A stretch of DNA of 49,196 bases from Sinomicrobium oceani (GCF_900119185.1 NZ_FPJE01000029.1:1-49196), one strand, 5' to 3'; shown: positions 15,321 through 23,663, counted from the first letter of the stretch. Program-made: numbers and translations. The notes: a model not told the origin generated them from the letters alone.

Positions 15321-17144
15321 ATGAGAAATAAATTTCTCTCTCTTCTCTTAACACTAACTTCTTTTACAGTATTTTCACAAGAATTAACCCTGAAAGAAAC
15401 CCTTGAAAATCCTTCTAACGTCATCAATGACGGTAGAATAGAGGTCCGGGTGGAAGGAGGTCAGGAGCCTTATACTTATAAATGGAGTAATCAGTCGACC
15501 CCCCTCAAGTCCAACACGGCATCCGGGCTTACAGAAGGGATACCCTACACCTTAACCGTCACCGATGCCAACGGGATGTCAGTCACCGAAAAGTACGAAG
15601 TCCCTGCCAAGTCGATTACAGAAATATTCAACGGAACCACGCAGCCTATAGTAGATGCAATTGGTTCCGTTTTGTTTTGGGACCCTTTTGCGGCAATGGG
15701 ATTATACGATCCTGTGATGTATGACGACAATGGTAGTCCTCTTTTACATCCCAACGGAGATCCCAGAACAATAGCCGTACCTTTTATTGTAATATGGCTT
15801 ATTATCGGGGGCCTCTTCTTTACCCTTCGGATGAAATTTATCAACATTCGTGGTTTTAAGCATGCCATTCAACTGGCCCGCGGACATTATGACGAGTCCG
15901 AGGCTCCGGGGCAGGTGACCCATTTTCAGGCTCTGGCCACTGCGGTTTCCGGTACGGTCGGATTGGGTAATATTGCCGGTGTGGCCATTGCTATTGCCGT
16001 AGGAGGTCCCGGCGCTACTTTCTGGATGATCCTGGCCGGGTTTTTCGGAATGTCATCCAAGTTCGTCGAGTGTTCCCTCGGGGTAAAATACAGAGAAATC
16101 CATGCCGATGGCCGGGTATTCGGAGGCCCGATGAGTTACCTGGTAAAGGGACTCAAAGCCCGTGGAAAAGAAAGGTTCGGTAAGGTACTTGCCGTGGTTT
16201 TTGCCATATTGTGTATCGGAGCATCTTTCGGCTCCGGTAATATGTTCCAGTCCAACCAGGCCTTCGATCAGTTACAGGGGCAGTTTCCGGTGCTGGAAGG
16301 AAATGGTTTCTGGTTTGGCGTGCTTATGGCGTTACTGGTAGGTGCTGTGATTCTCGGAGGGATAAAAAGTATAGCCAAAGTAACGGAAAAGATCGTGCCT
16401 TTTATGGCGTCGCTATATGTGTTTTTTGCCCTGGTGGTGATTTTTATGCATATCAATCATATCGGCAGTGCGTTTATGGAGATATTTGACGGGGCTTTTG
16501 ACCCCGGAGCACTTAAAGGTGGAATTATAGGGGTGCTGATACAAGGTTTCCGTCGTGGTACCTTCTCTAACGAAGCCGGTGTGGGATCTGCTGCTATAGC
16601 ACACTCCGCAGCCAAAACAAAGCATCCGGTCTCCGAAGGTTTTGTAGCTTTGCTCGAACCTTTTATCGATACGATTGTAGTGTGTACCCTGACGGCTCTG
16701 GTGTTGATCTTTACCGGAGTTCATGAAGGAGCAGAAGGACTTGGAGGAGCTCAGCTGACCTCTGCAGCTTTCGGAAGCGTAATCAGCTGGTTCCCTTATG
16801 TACTCGCCGTTGCGGTATTCCTGTTTGCCTTTTCAACGGCAATCTCCTGGTCGTATTACGGTATGCGTGCGGCTACGTTTCTTTTCGGGAAAAGCAAAAG
16901 AGTGGAGTTTATATACAAGATATTATTCTTAATGTTCGTAGTTTTGGGCGCTTCTATCAGCCTGGGGGCTGTTCTGGACTTTTCGGATATGATGCTGCTG
17001 GCCATGGCACTGCCAAATATTATCGGTTTGTATATCATGTCAGGTGAAGTTCGCTCAGATCTTAGGGAATATGTTCGTAAGCTGAATGCCAACGAACTCT
17101 TTAAGAAACCCCAACCAGTAAAACCGGCTAAGAGAGAGCACTAA
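15321..17144 (+). CDS. Sodium:alanine/glycine symporter (AGCS) with N-terminal SprB-like domain
   Basis: This 607-residue protein (start at 15321; 15312 is an alternative) is over 100 residues longer than typical AGCS carriers. It begins with a cleavable signal peptide ending near FTVFSQ. An extracytoplasmic SprB-type repeat follows (about residues 25-100): GRIEVRVEGGQEPYTYKWS, then GIPYTLTVTDANGMS. The carrier proper starts near residue 155 and has the AGCS signature ATAVSGTVGLGNIAGVAIAIAVGGPGATFWM and RRGTFSNEAGVGSAAIAHSAA. It imports small neutral amino acids with Na+. It heads an operon with an NSS transporter 16 bases downstream. The SprB-like part may modulate substrate access (inference). 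Confidence 0.92.
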   Translation: MRNKFLSLLLTLTSFTVFSQELTLKETLENPSNVINDGRIEVRVEGGQEPYTYKWSNQSTPLKSNTASGLTEGIPYTLTVTDANGMSVTEKYEVPAKSITEIFNGTTQPIVDAIGSVLFWDPFAAMGLYDPVMYDDNGSPLLHPNGDPRTIAVPFIVIWLIIGGLFFTLRMKFINIRGFKHAIQLARGHYDESEAPGQVTHFQALATAVSGTVGLGNIAGVAIAIAVGGPGATFWMILAGFFGMSSKFVECSLGVKYREIHADGRVFGGPMSYLVKGLKARGKERFGKVLAVVFAILCIGASFGSGNMFQSNQAFDQLQGQFPVLEGNGFWFGVLMALLVGAVILGGIKSIAKVTEKIVPFMASLYVFFALVVIFMHINHIGSAFMEIFDGAFDPGALKGGIIGVLIQGFRRGTFSNEAGVGSAAIAHSAAKTKHPVSEGFVALLEPFIDTIVVCTLTALVLIFTGVHEGAEGLGGAQLTSAAFGSVISWFPYVLAVAVFLFAFSTAISWSYYGMRAATFLFGKSKRVEFIYKILFLMFVVLGASISLGAVLDFSDMMLLAMALPNIIGLYIMSGEVRSDLREYVRKLNANELFKKPQPVKPAKREH

Positions 17145-17160
17145 CTATTATTGTTGAAAT

Positions 17161-18834
17161 ATGACAAAGACTAAAGAATCCTGGGGCTCCAGGATCGGAC
17201 TTATTCTTGCCATGGCAGGAAATGCCGTAGGGTTAGGGAATTTCCTGCGTTTCCCCGTGCAGGCCGTGCAGAACGGAGGCGGAGCATTTATCATTCCTTA
17301 CCTGGTGTGTTTTCTCCTCATGGGAATTCCTCTGTTATTTATAGAATGGTCTTCCGGACGTTACGGAGGAAGGTTCGGAAATCACAGTACTCCTTATATA
17401 CTGGATACGATGACCAAGGGAAGGGTGTTGAAGTATATTGGAGTATTCGGAATTTTCACCAACATTGCGGTAGCAGCCTACTATGCGTATATAGAATCCT
17501 GGACGATGTCTTATGTGGTTCATTCCCTGAAAGGTACTTTTTCCGGTATGGACCAGTCGCAGGTCGCTGATTTTTTCCTTTCGTATACGGACGTGCTGCA
17601 CAGTACAACAGGAATACCCTTTGAGGCTGTGATCTTCTATATATTGTGCCTTGCTATTAATGTATATGTACTTTCCAAAGGATTGGGCGGGGTAGAAAAA
17701 GTGGCCAAGATCGGAATGCCGTTATTGATCATCTTCGGTGTGATACTGGCGGTGCGGGGACTAACGCTTGGAACCAGCGGGGCTTCGGAGATATTTCCGG
17801 ATGCCAATGCATGGGACGGGTTGAATTTCCTGTGGACACCCCAATACGAGTCTATTCTGGACCTGAAAGTCTGGATGGCCGCAGCCGGACAGATTTTCTT
17901 TACGCTTTCCGTGGGTATGGGTACGGTACACTGTTACGCAGCCTATGTGAAAAGTAAGGATGATATTGCGTTGAACGCTGTTTCTGCCGGGTTTATGAAC
18001 GAGTTTATCGAAGTGGTAATAGGGAGCTCTATCGTTATTCCTATCGCTGCAGGTTACCTGGGAATGGACTGGGTCATGGAAAATGCAGGCTTCGGAATGG
18101 CGTTCCAGACCATGCCTTATCTTTTTCAGCAATGGGGCCCTGTTTTTGCAGCGATAGCCGGGGTCATGTGGTTTGGTCTGCTGTTCTTTTCAGGGATCAC
18201 CAGCTCTCTGGCCATGGGGACGCCCTGTGTGAGTTTTATGCAGGACGAATTCGGATGGAATCGTAAAAAGGGAGCCTGGGCCTTTGGCCTGGTAACACTT
18301 ATTATGGGGCTGCCTACCGTTTTCTTTTTCGGAGAGGGAGTTTTTGACGAATATGATTATTGGGCGGGTACCGTGAGTCTTGTGGTATTTGCCATGATGG
18401 AAACGATACTCTTCTCATGGGTGTTCGGTTTAAATAAGGGCTGGCGCGAGATTACTATGGGGGCAGACATCAAAGTTCCCGGTATCTACAGGTATATTAT
18501 CAAGTACATAACTCCGGTTATTCTTATAGTTGTTTTTCTCGGAACCGTATTTGCGCCTAAAGCCAATGACTGGTCGGGAAATATCCGGAGCCTGTTTTCC
18601 GGAAACGGATGGCCGCTGGATAATATGTCTATCATTAATAAAATTACCAATGTGGGGCTGAGGCAGCAATTGGCCGACGCAACGGATCCGGAACAGATCC
18701 GGGTTTTACAGGATAACCTGTTTGCTGTGAATATGGCCAGAGGATTCCTGTCTGCCCTGTTGCTGTTTATTTTGATATTAATTTATGTATCTTACAAAAA
18801 ACGAGTCAGAGAAGGGAGGGTAACATCAGTATGA
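17161..18834 (+). CDS. Neurotransmitter:sodium symporter (NSS/SNF family)
   Basis: The 557-residue protein has the LeuT fold with about 12 helices. SWGSRIGLILAMAGNAVGLGNFLRFP in helix 1 is the Na+/substrate site signature. FFTLSVGMGTVHCYAAYVK (helix 6 region) and GITSSLAMGTPCVSFMQDEF follow. NSS members import amino acids with Na+. It lies 16 bases after the AGCS carrier and its stop codon overlaps the start of a 50-residue membrane peptide gene, an arrangement known for the MetP-MetS transporter of Corynebacterium, where the small subunit is needed for uptake. Substrate unknown; an amino acid is likely. Confidence 0.94.
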   Translation: MTKTKESWGSRIGLILAMAGNAVGLGNFLRFPVQAVQNGGGAFIIPYLVCFLLMGIPLLFIEWSSGRYGGRFGNHSTPYILDTMTKGRVLKYIGVFGIFTNIAVAAYYAYIESWTMSYVVHSLKGTFSGMDQSQVADFFLSYTDVLHSTTGIPFEAVIFYILCLAINVYVLSKGLGGVEKVAKIGMPLLIIFGVILAVRGLTLGTSGASEIFPDANAWDGLNFLWTPQYESILDLKVWMAAAGQIFFTLSVGMGTVHCYAAYVKSKDDIALNAVSAGFMNEFIEVVIGSSIVIPIAAGYLGMDWVMENAGFGMAFQTMPYLFQQWGPVFAAIAGVMWFGLLFFSGITSSLAMGTPCVSFMQDEFGWNRKKGAWAFGLVTLIMGLPTVFFFGEGVFDEYDYWAGTVSLVVFAMMETILFSWVFGLNKGWREITMGADIKVPGIYRYIIKYITPVILIVVFLGTVFAPKANDWSGNIRSLFSGNGWPLDNMSIINKITNVGLRQQLADATDPEQIRVLQDNLFAVNMARGFLSALLLFILILIYVSYKKRVREGRVTSV

Positions 18835-18983
18835 ATACAACAGCACTAATAACGATGCTTCTTGCGCAAGGTATTGTAACCGCTATAGCAGGATACTTTT
18901 TTTACAAGGTGATGGTAACTCCTCCGAAACAGGAGCCCGATTCCTATGCGGAAAATGACGACGAAATTATCCGGCAGGAATAG
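18831..18983 (+). CDS. Small membrane subunit of the NSS transporter (50 aa)
   Basis: An ATG overlaps the stop codon of the NSS gene (GTATGA), opening a 50-codon frame: MNTTALITMLLAQGIVTAIA then GYFFYKVMV and an acidic soluble tail ending DDEIIRQE. One transmembrane helix spans about residues 5-28, with the tail probably cytoplasmic. The N terminus resembles MetS-type small subunits of methionine/alanine importers (short hydrophobic peptide starting M-S/N-T-x-A-I-x-M). The four-base overlap implies co-translation with the carrier. I infer a subunit role; no homology search was run. Confidence 0.78.
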   Translation: MNTTALITMLLAQGIVTAIAGYFFYKVMVTPPKQEPDSYAENDDEIIRQE

Positions 18984-19009
18984 TACGATCATCATTAAAA
19001 TATTAGCTT

Positions 19010-19867
19010 ATGAAAAAGTCCCGTTTCCGTTTTGACAAGAAAGAGAGAAGCGGGATTTTCTTTTTGCTGGCCATTATTTTTTTTACCCAAATCAGCTATC
19101 TGTGGTATAAAGCCCTGATGCCTGCAGTGAGGGAAGTAGAAGATGACCAGGTATTACTGGCGCTCAGGGAGCAGTTAGATTCGCTGGCAAATATTCAGGA
19201 GAGAGATACGGTATATCCGTTTAATCCTAATTACCTTTCGGATTATAAAGGCTATATATGGGGTATGAGCGTAACCGAAATCGATAGGTTACACGCCTAT
19301 AGGAGCGCGGGGAATTTTGTGAATTCAGCAGAAGATTTTGCACGGGTTACCGGCGTGTGCGATACGGTTTTACATCGGATGGCGCCCTATTTCCGGTTTC
19401 CTAATTTTCCGGAGAAGGTTGCTTCTTCCAAAAAGATAAGCCGGAAAGTAATTTCTGATACCGGTAAAAAGTATGACCTGAACCGTGTCGGAGAGCATGA
19501 ACTTAAAAAAGTATCCGGTGTAGGTGAAAAGCTTTCTGCGCGTATCGTGAAATACAGAAATTTGCTTGGCGGTTTTTCTGTTCCCGAACAACTTTATGAG
19601 GTTTACGGCCTGGACTCCGTAGTGGTGGAAAGACTTTTGAAATATTTTGAGATCGTAGATCCGCCGGAAATACGACAGGTCAATATCAATACGGCCTCTC
19701 TGAACCAGCTGGCCTCTGTAGTCTATATCAGTAAAGAAGATGCACGGGCTATTATAACCTATCGTACCCGGGTAGATACGATTTATTCGGTCGGTGAACT
19801 CCGTAAAATAGAAGGTTTCTCCAAAGAGAAAATTGCGAGAATTGAACTATATTTGACCGCACGATAA
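19010..19867 (+). CDS. Helix-hairpin-helix (ComEA-like) DNA-binding protein, membrane-anchored
   Basis: The 285-residue protein has a basic N terminus (KKSRFRFDKKERS) and one membrane helix at about 16-36. The rest has a series of helix-hairpin-helix elements: residues 83-125 (GMSVTEIDRLHAYRSAGNFVNSAEDFARVTGV), 150-205 (YDLNRVGEHELKKVSGVGEK, then LSARIVKYRNLLGGF) and 218-285 (NINTASLNQLASVVYISKEDA, RAIITYRTRV). ComEA proteins bind incoming DNA at the membrane during natural transformation, but many Bacteroidota HhH proteins of this layout are uncharacterised. No other competence gene is nearby. Confidence 0.86.
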   Translation: MKKSRFRFDKKERSGIFFLLAIIFFTQISYLWYKALMPAVREVEDDQVLLALREQLDSLANIQERDTVYPFNPNYLSDYKGYIWGMSVTEIDRLHAYRSAGNFVNSAEDFARVTGVCDTVLHRMAPYFRFPNFPEKVASSKKISRKVISDTGKKYDLNRVGEHELKKVSGVGEKLSARIVKYRNLLGGFSVPEQLYEVYGLDSVVVERLLKYFEIVDPPEIRQVNINTASLNQLASVVYISKEDARAIITYRTRVDTIYSVGELRKIEGFSKEKIARIELYLTAR

Positions 19868-20017
19868 AAAACGGTGTGATTTTGGGAATATTTGTCACGG
19901 TAAAGGAGCGTTTTTTCTGTTTCTTTTAAATAAAGATACTTTTATCGGTTTATCCCCTTATGAGATCCCGAAAATCAAGGGGGGGCGGTGTTTTGGCTTT
20001 ATTTTAAGATGAATTGC

Positions 20018-20048
20018 TTGTTTCGTGTTTTTGAACATCGTATTTTTG
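20018..20048 (+). promoter_or_regulatory. Promoter of the acyl-CoA dehydrogenase gene
   Basis: TTG (20018-20020), 20 bases, TATTTTTG (20041-20048), a full -7 match. It lies in the 230-base gap after the helix-hairpin-helix gene and 74 bases before the chosen start. Confidence 0.7.
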
Positions 20049-20121
20049 TTTCGTTTTGTTGTTTGATTATCATGTATTTAAAAAAATAATACGCTGAATG
20101 AATATCGATATAAATACCGCT

Positions 20122-21261
20122 ATGAACTTCGAGTACTCGGAGACGCAGCAAATGGTTAAGTCTTCCGCCAAGGAGTTTGCAGAGCAATTTATCAGACCTC
20201 ACGTAATGGAGTGGGATGAAACGCAGGAATTTCCTGTGCAATTGTTTAAAAAGGCCGGAGCGTATGGTTTTATGGGGGTTTTGGTGCCCGAGCAATACGG
20301 AGGAGCTGGTTTTGGGTATCATGAGTATATAGCAGTGATAGAGGAAATATCGAAGGTAGATCCTTCCATAGGGCTGTCAGTTGCAGCGCATAATTCTCTG
20401 TGTACAAATCATATCCTTGAGTTTGGTAATGAGGAGCAAAAGCAGAAATGGCTGCCTAAACTGGCCACGGGCGAATGGATAGGTGCCTGGGGGCTTACGG
20501 AGCACAATACCGGGTCCGATGCGGGAGGAATGAATACTACGGCTGTCCGGGAAGGCGACGAATGGGTGCTGAACGGGGCTAAAAATTTTATTACGCACGG
20601 AAAAAGCGGAGATGTTGCCGTAGTGATCGTGAGAACAGGAGAGAAAGGAGATTCCAGAGGGATGTCCGCCTTTGTGGTAGAGAAGGGAACTCCGGGATTC
20701 GGAAGTGGTAAAAAAGAAAATAAGCTGGGGATGCGAGCCAGTGAAACAGCAGAACTTGTATTTAACGACTGTCGTATACCTGATGCCAACCGGTTAGGGG
20801 AAGTAGGTGAAGGTTTTATACAGTCTATGAAAGTGCTCGACGGTGGGCGTATTTCTATTGGGGCATTGTCCCTGGGGATTGCCAGGGGGGCTTACGGGGC
20901 TGCTTTAAAATACTCGAAAGAACGTATGCAGTTCGGAAAAGCGATTTGTGAATTTCAGGGTATTTCGTTCAAACTTGTAGATATGGCAACGGAAATAGAG
21001 GCTTCTGAGTTGTTGTTGCATAAAGCGGCTTCAGGTAAGAATGCCGGAAAGGATATTACCAGGATTAGTGCTATGGCAAAAATGTATGCTTCCGAAGCTT
21101 GTGTGAAGATAGCTAATGAAGCGGTACAGATCCATGGTGGGTATGGGTATACCAAGGATTTTCCGGTAGAAAAATTCTACAGGGATTCTAAGCTGTGTAC
21201 GATCGGTGAAGGGACTACGGAAATACAGAAGGTAGTGATTTCCCGTCATATCCTGAAGTAA
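20122..21261 (+). CDS. Acyl-CoA dehydrogenase
   Basis: The 379-residue flavoprotein oxidises acyl-CoA to trans-2-enoyl-CoA, passing electrons to ETF. The start at 20122 gives [12 protein letters not shown], the usual beginning of this group; an ATG eight codons upstream is possible. Family signatures seen are [21 protein letters not shown] (FAD/substrate region), [37 protein letters not shown] and the C-terminal [43 protein letters not shown]. The catalytic glutamate of short-chain enzymes lies in the IGEGTTEIQ loop region. No other beta-oxidation gene is beside it. Chain-length preference cannot be read from sequence. Confidence 0.93.
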   Translation: MNFEYSETQQMVKSSAKEFAEQFIRPHVMEWDETQEFPVQLFKKAGAYGFMGVLVPEQYGGAGFGYHEYIAVIEEISKVDPSIGLSVAAHNSLCTNHILEFGNEEQKQKWLPKLATGEWIGAWGLTEHNTGSDAGGMNTTAVREGDEWVLNGAKNFITHGKSGDVAVVIVRTGEKGDSRGMSAFVVEKGTPGFGSGKKENKLGMRASETAELVFNDCRIPDANRLGEVGEGFIQSMKVLDGGRISIGALSLGIARGAYGAALKYSKERMQFGKAICEFQGISFKLVDMATEIEASELLLHKAASGKNAGKDITRISAMAKMYASEACVKIANEAVQIHGGYGYTKDFPVEKFYRDSKLCTIGEGTTEIQKVVISRHILK

Positions 21262-21269
21262 AATGGGTG

Positions 21270-21307
21270 TCGGGGAGCGCTGATTGGTCCGTCTGGCTCC
21301 GTTTTTG
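21270..21307 (+). terminator. Weak terminator after the acyl-CoA dehydrogenase gene
   Basis: GGAGC (21274-21278) pairs with GCTCC (21296-21300), followed by GTTTTTG. The short stem and interrupted T run make it a weak call. Confidence 0.4.
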
Positions 21308-21337
21308 TAGTATAGCGAAAAGAAAAAGCAGATTTGT

Positions 21338-21369
21338 TTGGATATGTAAGATGTATTATAGTATCTTTG
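21338..21369 (+). promoter_or_regulatory. rpsU promoter
   Basis: TTG (21338-21340), 21 bases, TATCTTTG (21362-21369), a full -7 match. The transcript would start about 25 bases before the rpsU ATG, so the leader contains little more than the Shine-Dalgarno region. Confidence 0.78.
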
Positions 21370-21382
21370 CAATCCTAAATGA

Positions 21383-21391
21383 AAGGGGGTG
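21383..21391 (+). promoter_or_regulatory. Extended Shine-Dalgarno of rpsU
   Basis: AAGGGGGTG, eight bases before the ATG at 21400, can pair over nine positions with the 16S rRNA 3' end (3' UUCCUCCAC 5'), with one G-U. Almost no other gene here has such a site. It decides the rpsU start and suggests bS21-linked translational control. Confidence 0.85.
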
Positions 21392-21399
21392 GTAAAGAT

Positions 21400-21594
21400 A
21401 TGTTAATAATTCCAATTAAAGAAGGCGAAAATATAGACAGAGCGCTGAAGCGTTTTAAGCGAAAGTTTGATCGTACGGGGACAATGCGTCAGCTGCGTTC
21501 AAGACAGCAGTTCACGAAACCGTCTGTGAAAAAAAGAACTCAGATTCAGAAAGCACAGTACATTCAGCATTTGAGAGATCAGGAGGATATTTAA
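21400..21594 (+). CDS. rpsU: 30S ribosomal protein bS21
   Basis: The 64-residue basic protein MLIIPIKEGENIDRALKRFK... ends with QKAQYIQHLRDQEDI, typical of Bacteroidota bS21. It lies at the 30S platform next to the 16S 3' end. In Flavobacterium, structural work showed that bS21 with bS18 and bS6 hides the anti-Shine-Dalgarno, explaining why most mRNAs there lack Shine-Dalgarno sequences. The start at ATG 21400 is fixed by the strong Shine-Dalgarno at 21383; an in-frame ATG 7 codons upstream would place that site inside the coding region. Ribosomes lacking bS21 could therefore translate rpsU preferentially, giving feedback control (established for relatives; inferred here). Confidence 0.97.
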   Translation: MLIIPIKEGENIDRALKRFKRKFDRTGTMRQLRSRQQFTKPSVKKRTQIQKAQYIQHLRDQEDI

Positions 21595-21622
21595 TTTTCC
21601 GGATTATAAAAGTTAATAAAGG

Positions 21623-21658
21623 AGTCACCTGTACATTGTGTATAGGTGACTTTTTTTT
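21623..21658 (+). terminator. rpsU terminator
   Basis: AGTCACCT (21623-21630) pairs with AGGTGACT (21644-21651), followed by T8. An inner TACA/TGTA pairing can extend the stem. It makes rpsU a monocistronic transcript. Confidence 0.88.
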
Positions 21659-21722
21659 ATGCTTCTTTCTGAATGTTTAAAAAGGTGTATCTTTAGGTTT
21701 GATAATTTCTTGAGTGAATGTT

Positions 21723-22613
21723 ATGGCTGTTACGTCATTTTTGGGATACCTGCGTTACGAAAAGAAGTATGCTGTGCATACGGTAAATGCTTATGAAAGA
21801 GATCTTCGTTTCTTTTTGGATTTTATCGGGAAGGAATATGATGTTTCCGAAGCTGCAGAAGTCTCTTACGGAATGATTCGTAGTTGGATAGTGAAGATGG
21901 TGGACGAGGGTATTTCCAACCGTTCTGTAAACCGTAAGGTCGCTGCTTTGAATGCGTATTATAAATTCCTGGTGAAGTCGGGAGGACTGGTCGTGAATCC
22001 GCTTGCTGGTCATAAGGCGCTAAAAACCCCGAAGAAAATTGAAATTCCGTTTTCGGAGGAAGAGATGCGGGCGGTTCTGAATGAGATCGTGTATCCCGAA
22101 AATTTCGAGGGCATCCGGGACAGGTGTATTATCGAATTGTTTTACGCTACGGGGATGCGGAGAAGTGAGCTGGTGAATCTGAAGATTTCCGATATCGATT
22201 TTTCGTTGCGTACCGTAAGGATTTTTGGAAAGCGAAATAAAGAGCGGCTGGTGCCTCTTATGGAGCATATGGAGGGATTGTTGAGGGTGTATATCAGGGA
22301 GCGTGAAGCAGTAGTGACAGAAGCCTCGGGGGATATCTTAATTTTAGTTAAAAATGGTAATAAAGTCTATGAAGCTCTTGTTTATCGGGTGATAAATCGC
22401 TACCTTAGTAAGGTATCTTTAAAGGTAAAAAAGAGTCCGCATATTTTAAGGCATACTTTTGCGACTCATATACTGAATAAAGGTGCGGATTTAAATTCGG
22501 TAAAGGAGTTATTGGGGCATTCCAGTCTGGCTTCGACTCAGGTGTACACGCACAATAGTATTGCGCAGCTGAAAAAAGTGTACGGGGAAGCTCATCCGAG
22601 GAATAAAAAATAA
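21723..22613 (+). CDS. xerC: Tyrosine recombinase XerC-like
   Basis: The 296-residue protein has the full two-domain Xer layout: an N-terminal SAM-like core-binding domain (FLGYLRYEKKYAVHTVNAYERDL) and a catalytic domain. The catalytic Arg lies in FYATGMRRSELVNL, the His-x-x-Arg in SPHILRHTFATHIL, the His in LGHSSLASTQVYTHN and the nucleophilic Tyr in VYTHN. Xer recombinases resolve chromosome dimers at dif. No dif-like site was recognised nearby. The start is ATG 21723; a GTG three codons upstream is in frame. Its fixed position between rpsU and hpf in this lineage indicates a housekeeping rather than mobile recombinase. Confidence 0.92.
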   Translation: MAVTSFLGYLRYEKKYAVHTVNAYERDLRFFLDFIGKEYDVSEAAEVSYGMIRSWIVKMVDEGISNRSVNRKVAALNAYYKFLVKSGGLVVNPLAGHKALKTPKKIEIPFSEEEMRAVLNEIVYPENFEGIRDRCIIELFYATGMRRSELVNLKISDIDFSLRTVRIFGKRNKERLVPLMEHMEGLLRVYIREREAVVTEASGDILILVKNGNKVYEALVYRVINRYLSKVSLKVKKSPHILRHTFATHILNKGADLNSVKELLGHSSLASTQVYTHNSIAQLKKVYGEAHPRNKK

Positions 22614-22789
22614 ATCCTTTCCGGAATCAATTAATGTTTAACCCAGAAAGCGCTTGTGTTTTATCCGGTACGACAAATCAGAATCTCAGACCTTTGTTTT
22701 TTTAGTCCTGTGTTGTCTCGGTGAGCAGTTGCCGGACAGGGGATGGGGTCTAACCGCAAAGTACAGGTGGTTTCGTAATACCCAATGCA

Positions 22790-23092
22790 ATGAGAGTAAA
22801 CATGCAATCAGTGAATTTTACCGCTGACGGAAAGCTGGTAGATTTTATCCAGAAACGTATGGATAAGCTTGATAATTTTTATGACCGTGTCGTTTCTTCG
22901 GATGTTTATCTGAAAGTGGAAAACACCAGTGTCAAAGAGAATAAGGTTGTCGAGGTGAAAGTTCATGTTCCGGGGGATGAGTTTATGGTCAAAAAACAAT
23001 GTAAAACATTTGAGGAAGGCATAGATAGTGCTGCCGGTTCGCTGGAGCGCGTGTTGCTGAAACGCAAAGAGAAGCTGAGGGCACATATATAA
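22790..23092 (+). CDS. hpf: Ribosome hibernation promoting factor, short form
   Basis: The 100-residue protein matches the HPF/RaiA N-terminal domain: MQSVNFTADGKLVDFIQKRMDKLDNFYDRVVSSDVYLKVEN, then VHVPGDEFMVKKQCKTFEEGIDSAAGSLERVLLKRKEK. It binds between the 30S head and body and inactivates ribosomes in stationary phase. It lacks the C-terminal dimerisation domain of long HPF, so 100S formation would need another factor. A 176-base gap with no obvious gene or strong promoter separates it from xerC. It is followed by a hairpin-T run. Confidence 0.92.
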   Translation: MRVNMQSVNFTADGKLVDFIQKRMDKLDNFYDRVVSSDVYLKVENTSVKENKVVEVKVHVPGDEFMVKKQCKTFEEGIDSAAGSLERVLLKRKEKLRAHI

Positions 23093-23115
23093 GTAAAAAA
23101 TTCAGTAAAAATGTT

Positions 23116-23144
23116 TTGAATAAAAAAATAAATATATACATTTG
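23116..23144 (+). promoter_or_regulatory. Promoter ahead of the tRNA-tuf operon
   Basis: TTG (23116-23118), 18 bases, TACATTTG (23137-23144), both elements perfect. It is the best promoter before the tRNA-Tyr/Gly/Thr-tuf cluster, but a terminator-like hairpin starts two bases after it. Confidence 0.75.
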
Positions 23145-23145
23145 C

Positions 23146-23173
23146 AGTCCGTTAGAAATAGCGGACTTTTTTT
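23146..23173 (+). terminator. Hairpin with T run just downstream of the tRNA-tuf promoter
   Basis: AGTCCGTT (23146-23153) pairs with AGCGGACT (23160-23167) with one G-T pair, followed by T7. It can terminate hpf. Since it starts within the transcription start zone of the promoter at 23116-23144, it might also affect the tRNA-tuf transcript. Confidence 0.8.
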
Positions 23174-23270
23174 ATGGTTTCAATCCGGTGGGAAGCAGTG
23201 TTGGAAAAGCCGGAAATACAAGGCTTTATTTCTTGTGGATGAAGCTGATGAGATCGGAAAAGTAGGTGTC

Positions 23271-23353
23271 GGGGAGATACTCAAGCGGCCAACGAGGACA
23301 GACTGTAAATCTGTTGGTTTTTACCTTCGCAGGTTCGAATCCTGCTCTCCCCA
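23271..23353 (+). tRNA. tRNA-Tyr (GTA)
   Basis: Acceptor arms GGGGAGA/TCTCCCC with discriminator A. The anticodon arm ACAGA-CTGTAAA-TCTGT gives anticodon GTA. A long variable arm and T arm GCAGG-TTCGAAT-CCTGC fit a class II tRNA of 83 bases. CCA is not encoded. Confidence 0.96.
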
Positions 23354-23401
23354 CGAAAACTCGGTTTTTGGCCGGGAAAATGAAATACTGTTTTAAGATT
23401 T

Positions 23402-23474
23402 GCGGGAGTAGCTCAGTTGGTAGAGCGTCAGCCTTCCAAGCTGAATGTCGCGAGTTCGAACCTCGTCTCCCGCT
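23402..23474 (+). tRNA. tRNA-Gly (TCC)
   Basis: Acceptor arms GCGGGAG/CTCCCGC, discriminator T, D arm GCTC...GAGC, anticodon loop CTTCCAA giving TCC, and T arm with TTCGAAC. Length 73 bases. CCA is not encoded. Confidence 0.96.
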
Positions 23475-23536
23475 CTGAAAAGGAATAGATCATTTGTTTT
23501 TAAATGCTCTGTTCGGTTTTGCGAAACCAATTTAAT

Positions 23537-23608
23537 GCCGACGTAGCTCAGGGGTAGAGCGTTTCCTTGGTAAGGAAGAGGTCACGGGTTCAAATCCCGT
23601 CGTTGGCT
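23537..23608 (+). tRNA. tRNA-Thr (GGT)
   Basis: Acceptor arms GCCGACG/CGTTGGC (one G-T), discriminator T, anticodon loop CTTGGTA giving GGT, and T arm CGGG-TTCAAAT-CCCG. Length 72 bases. It ends 55 bases before tuf. Confidence 0.96.
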
Positions 23609-23663
23609 CACGGAGAACTTGAATTTGAACACTAATATATAACTAAGATTAAATTATTAAATC

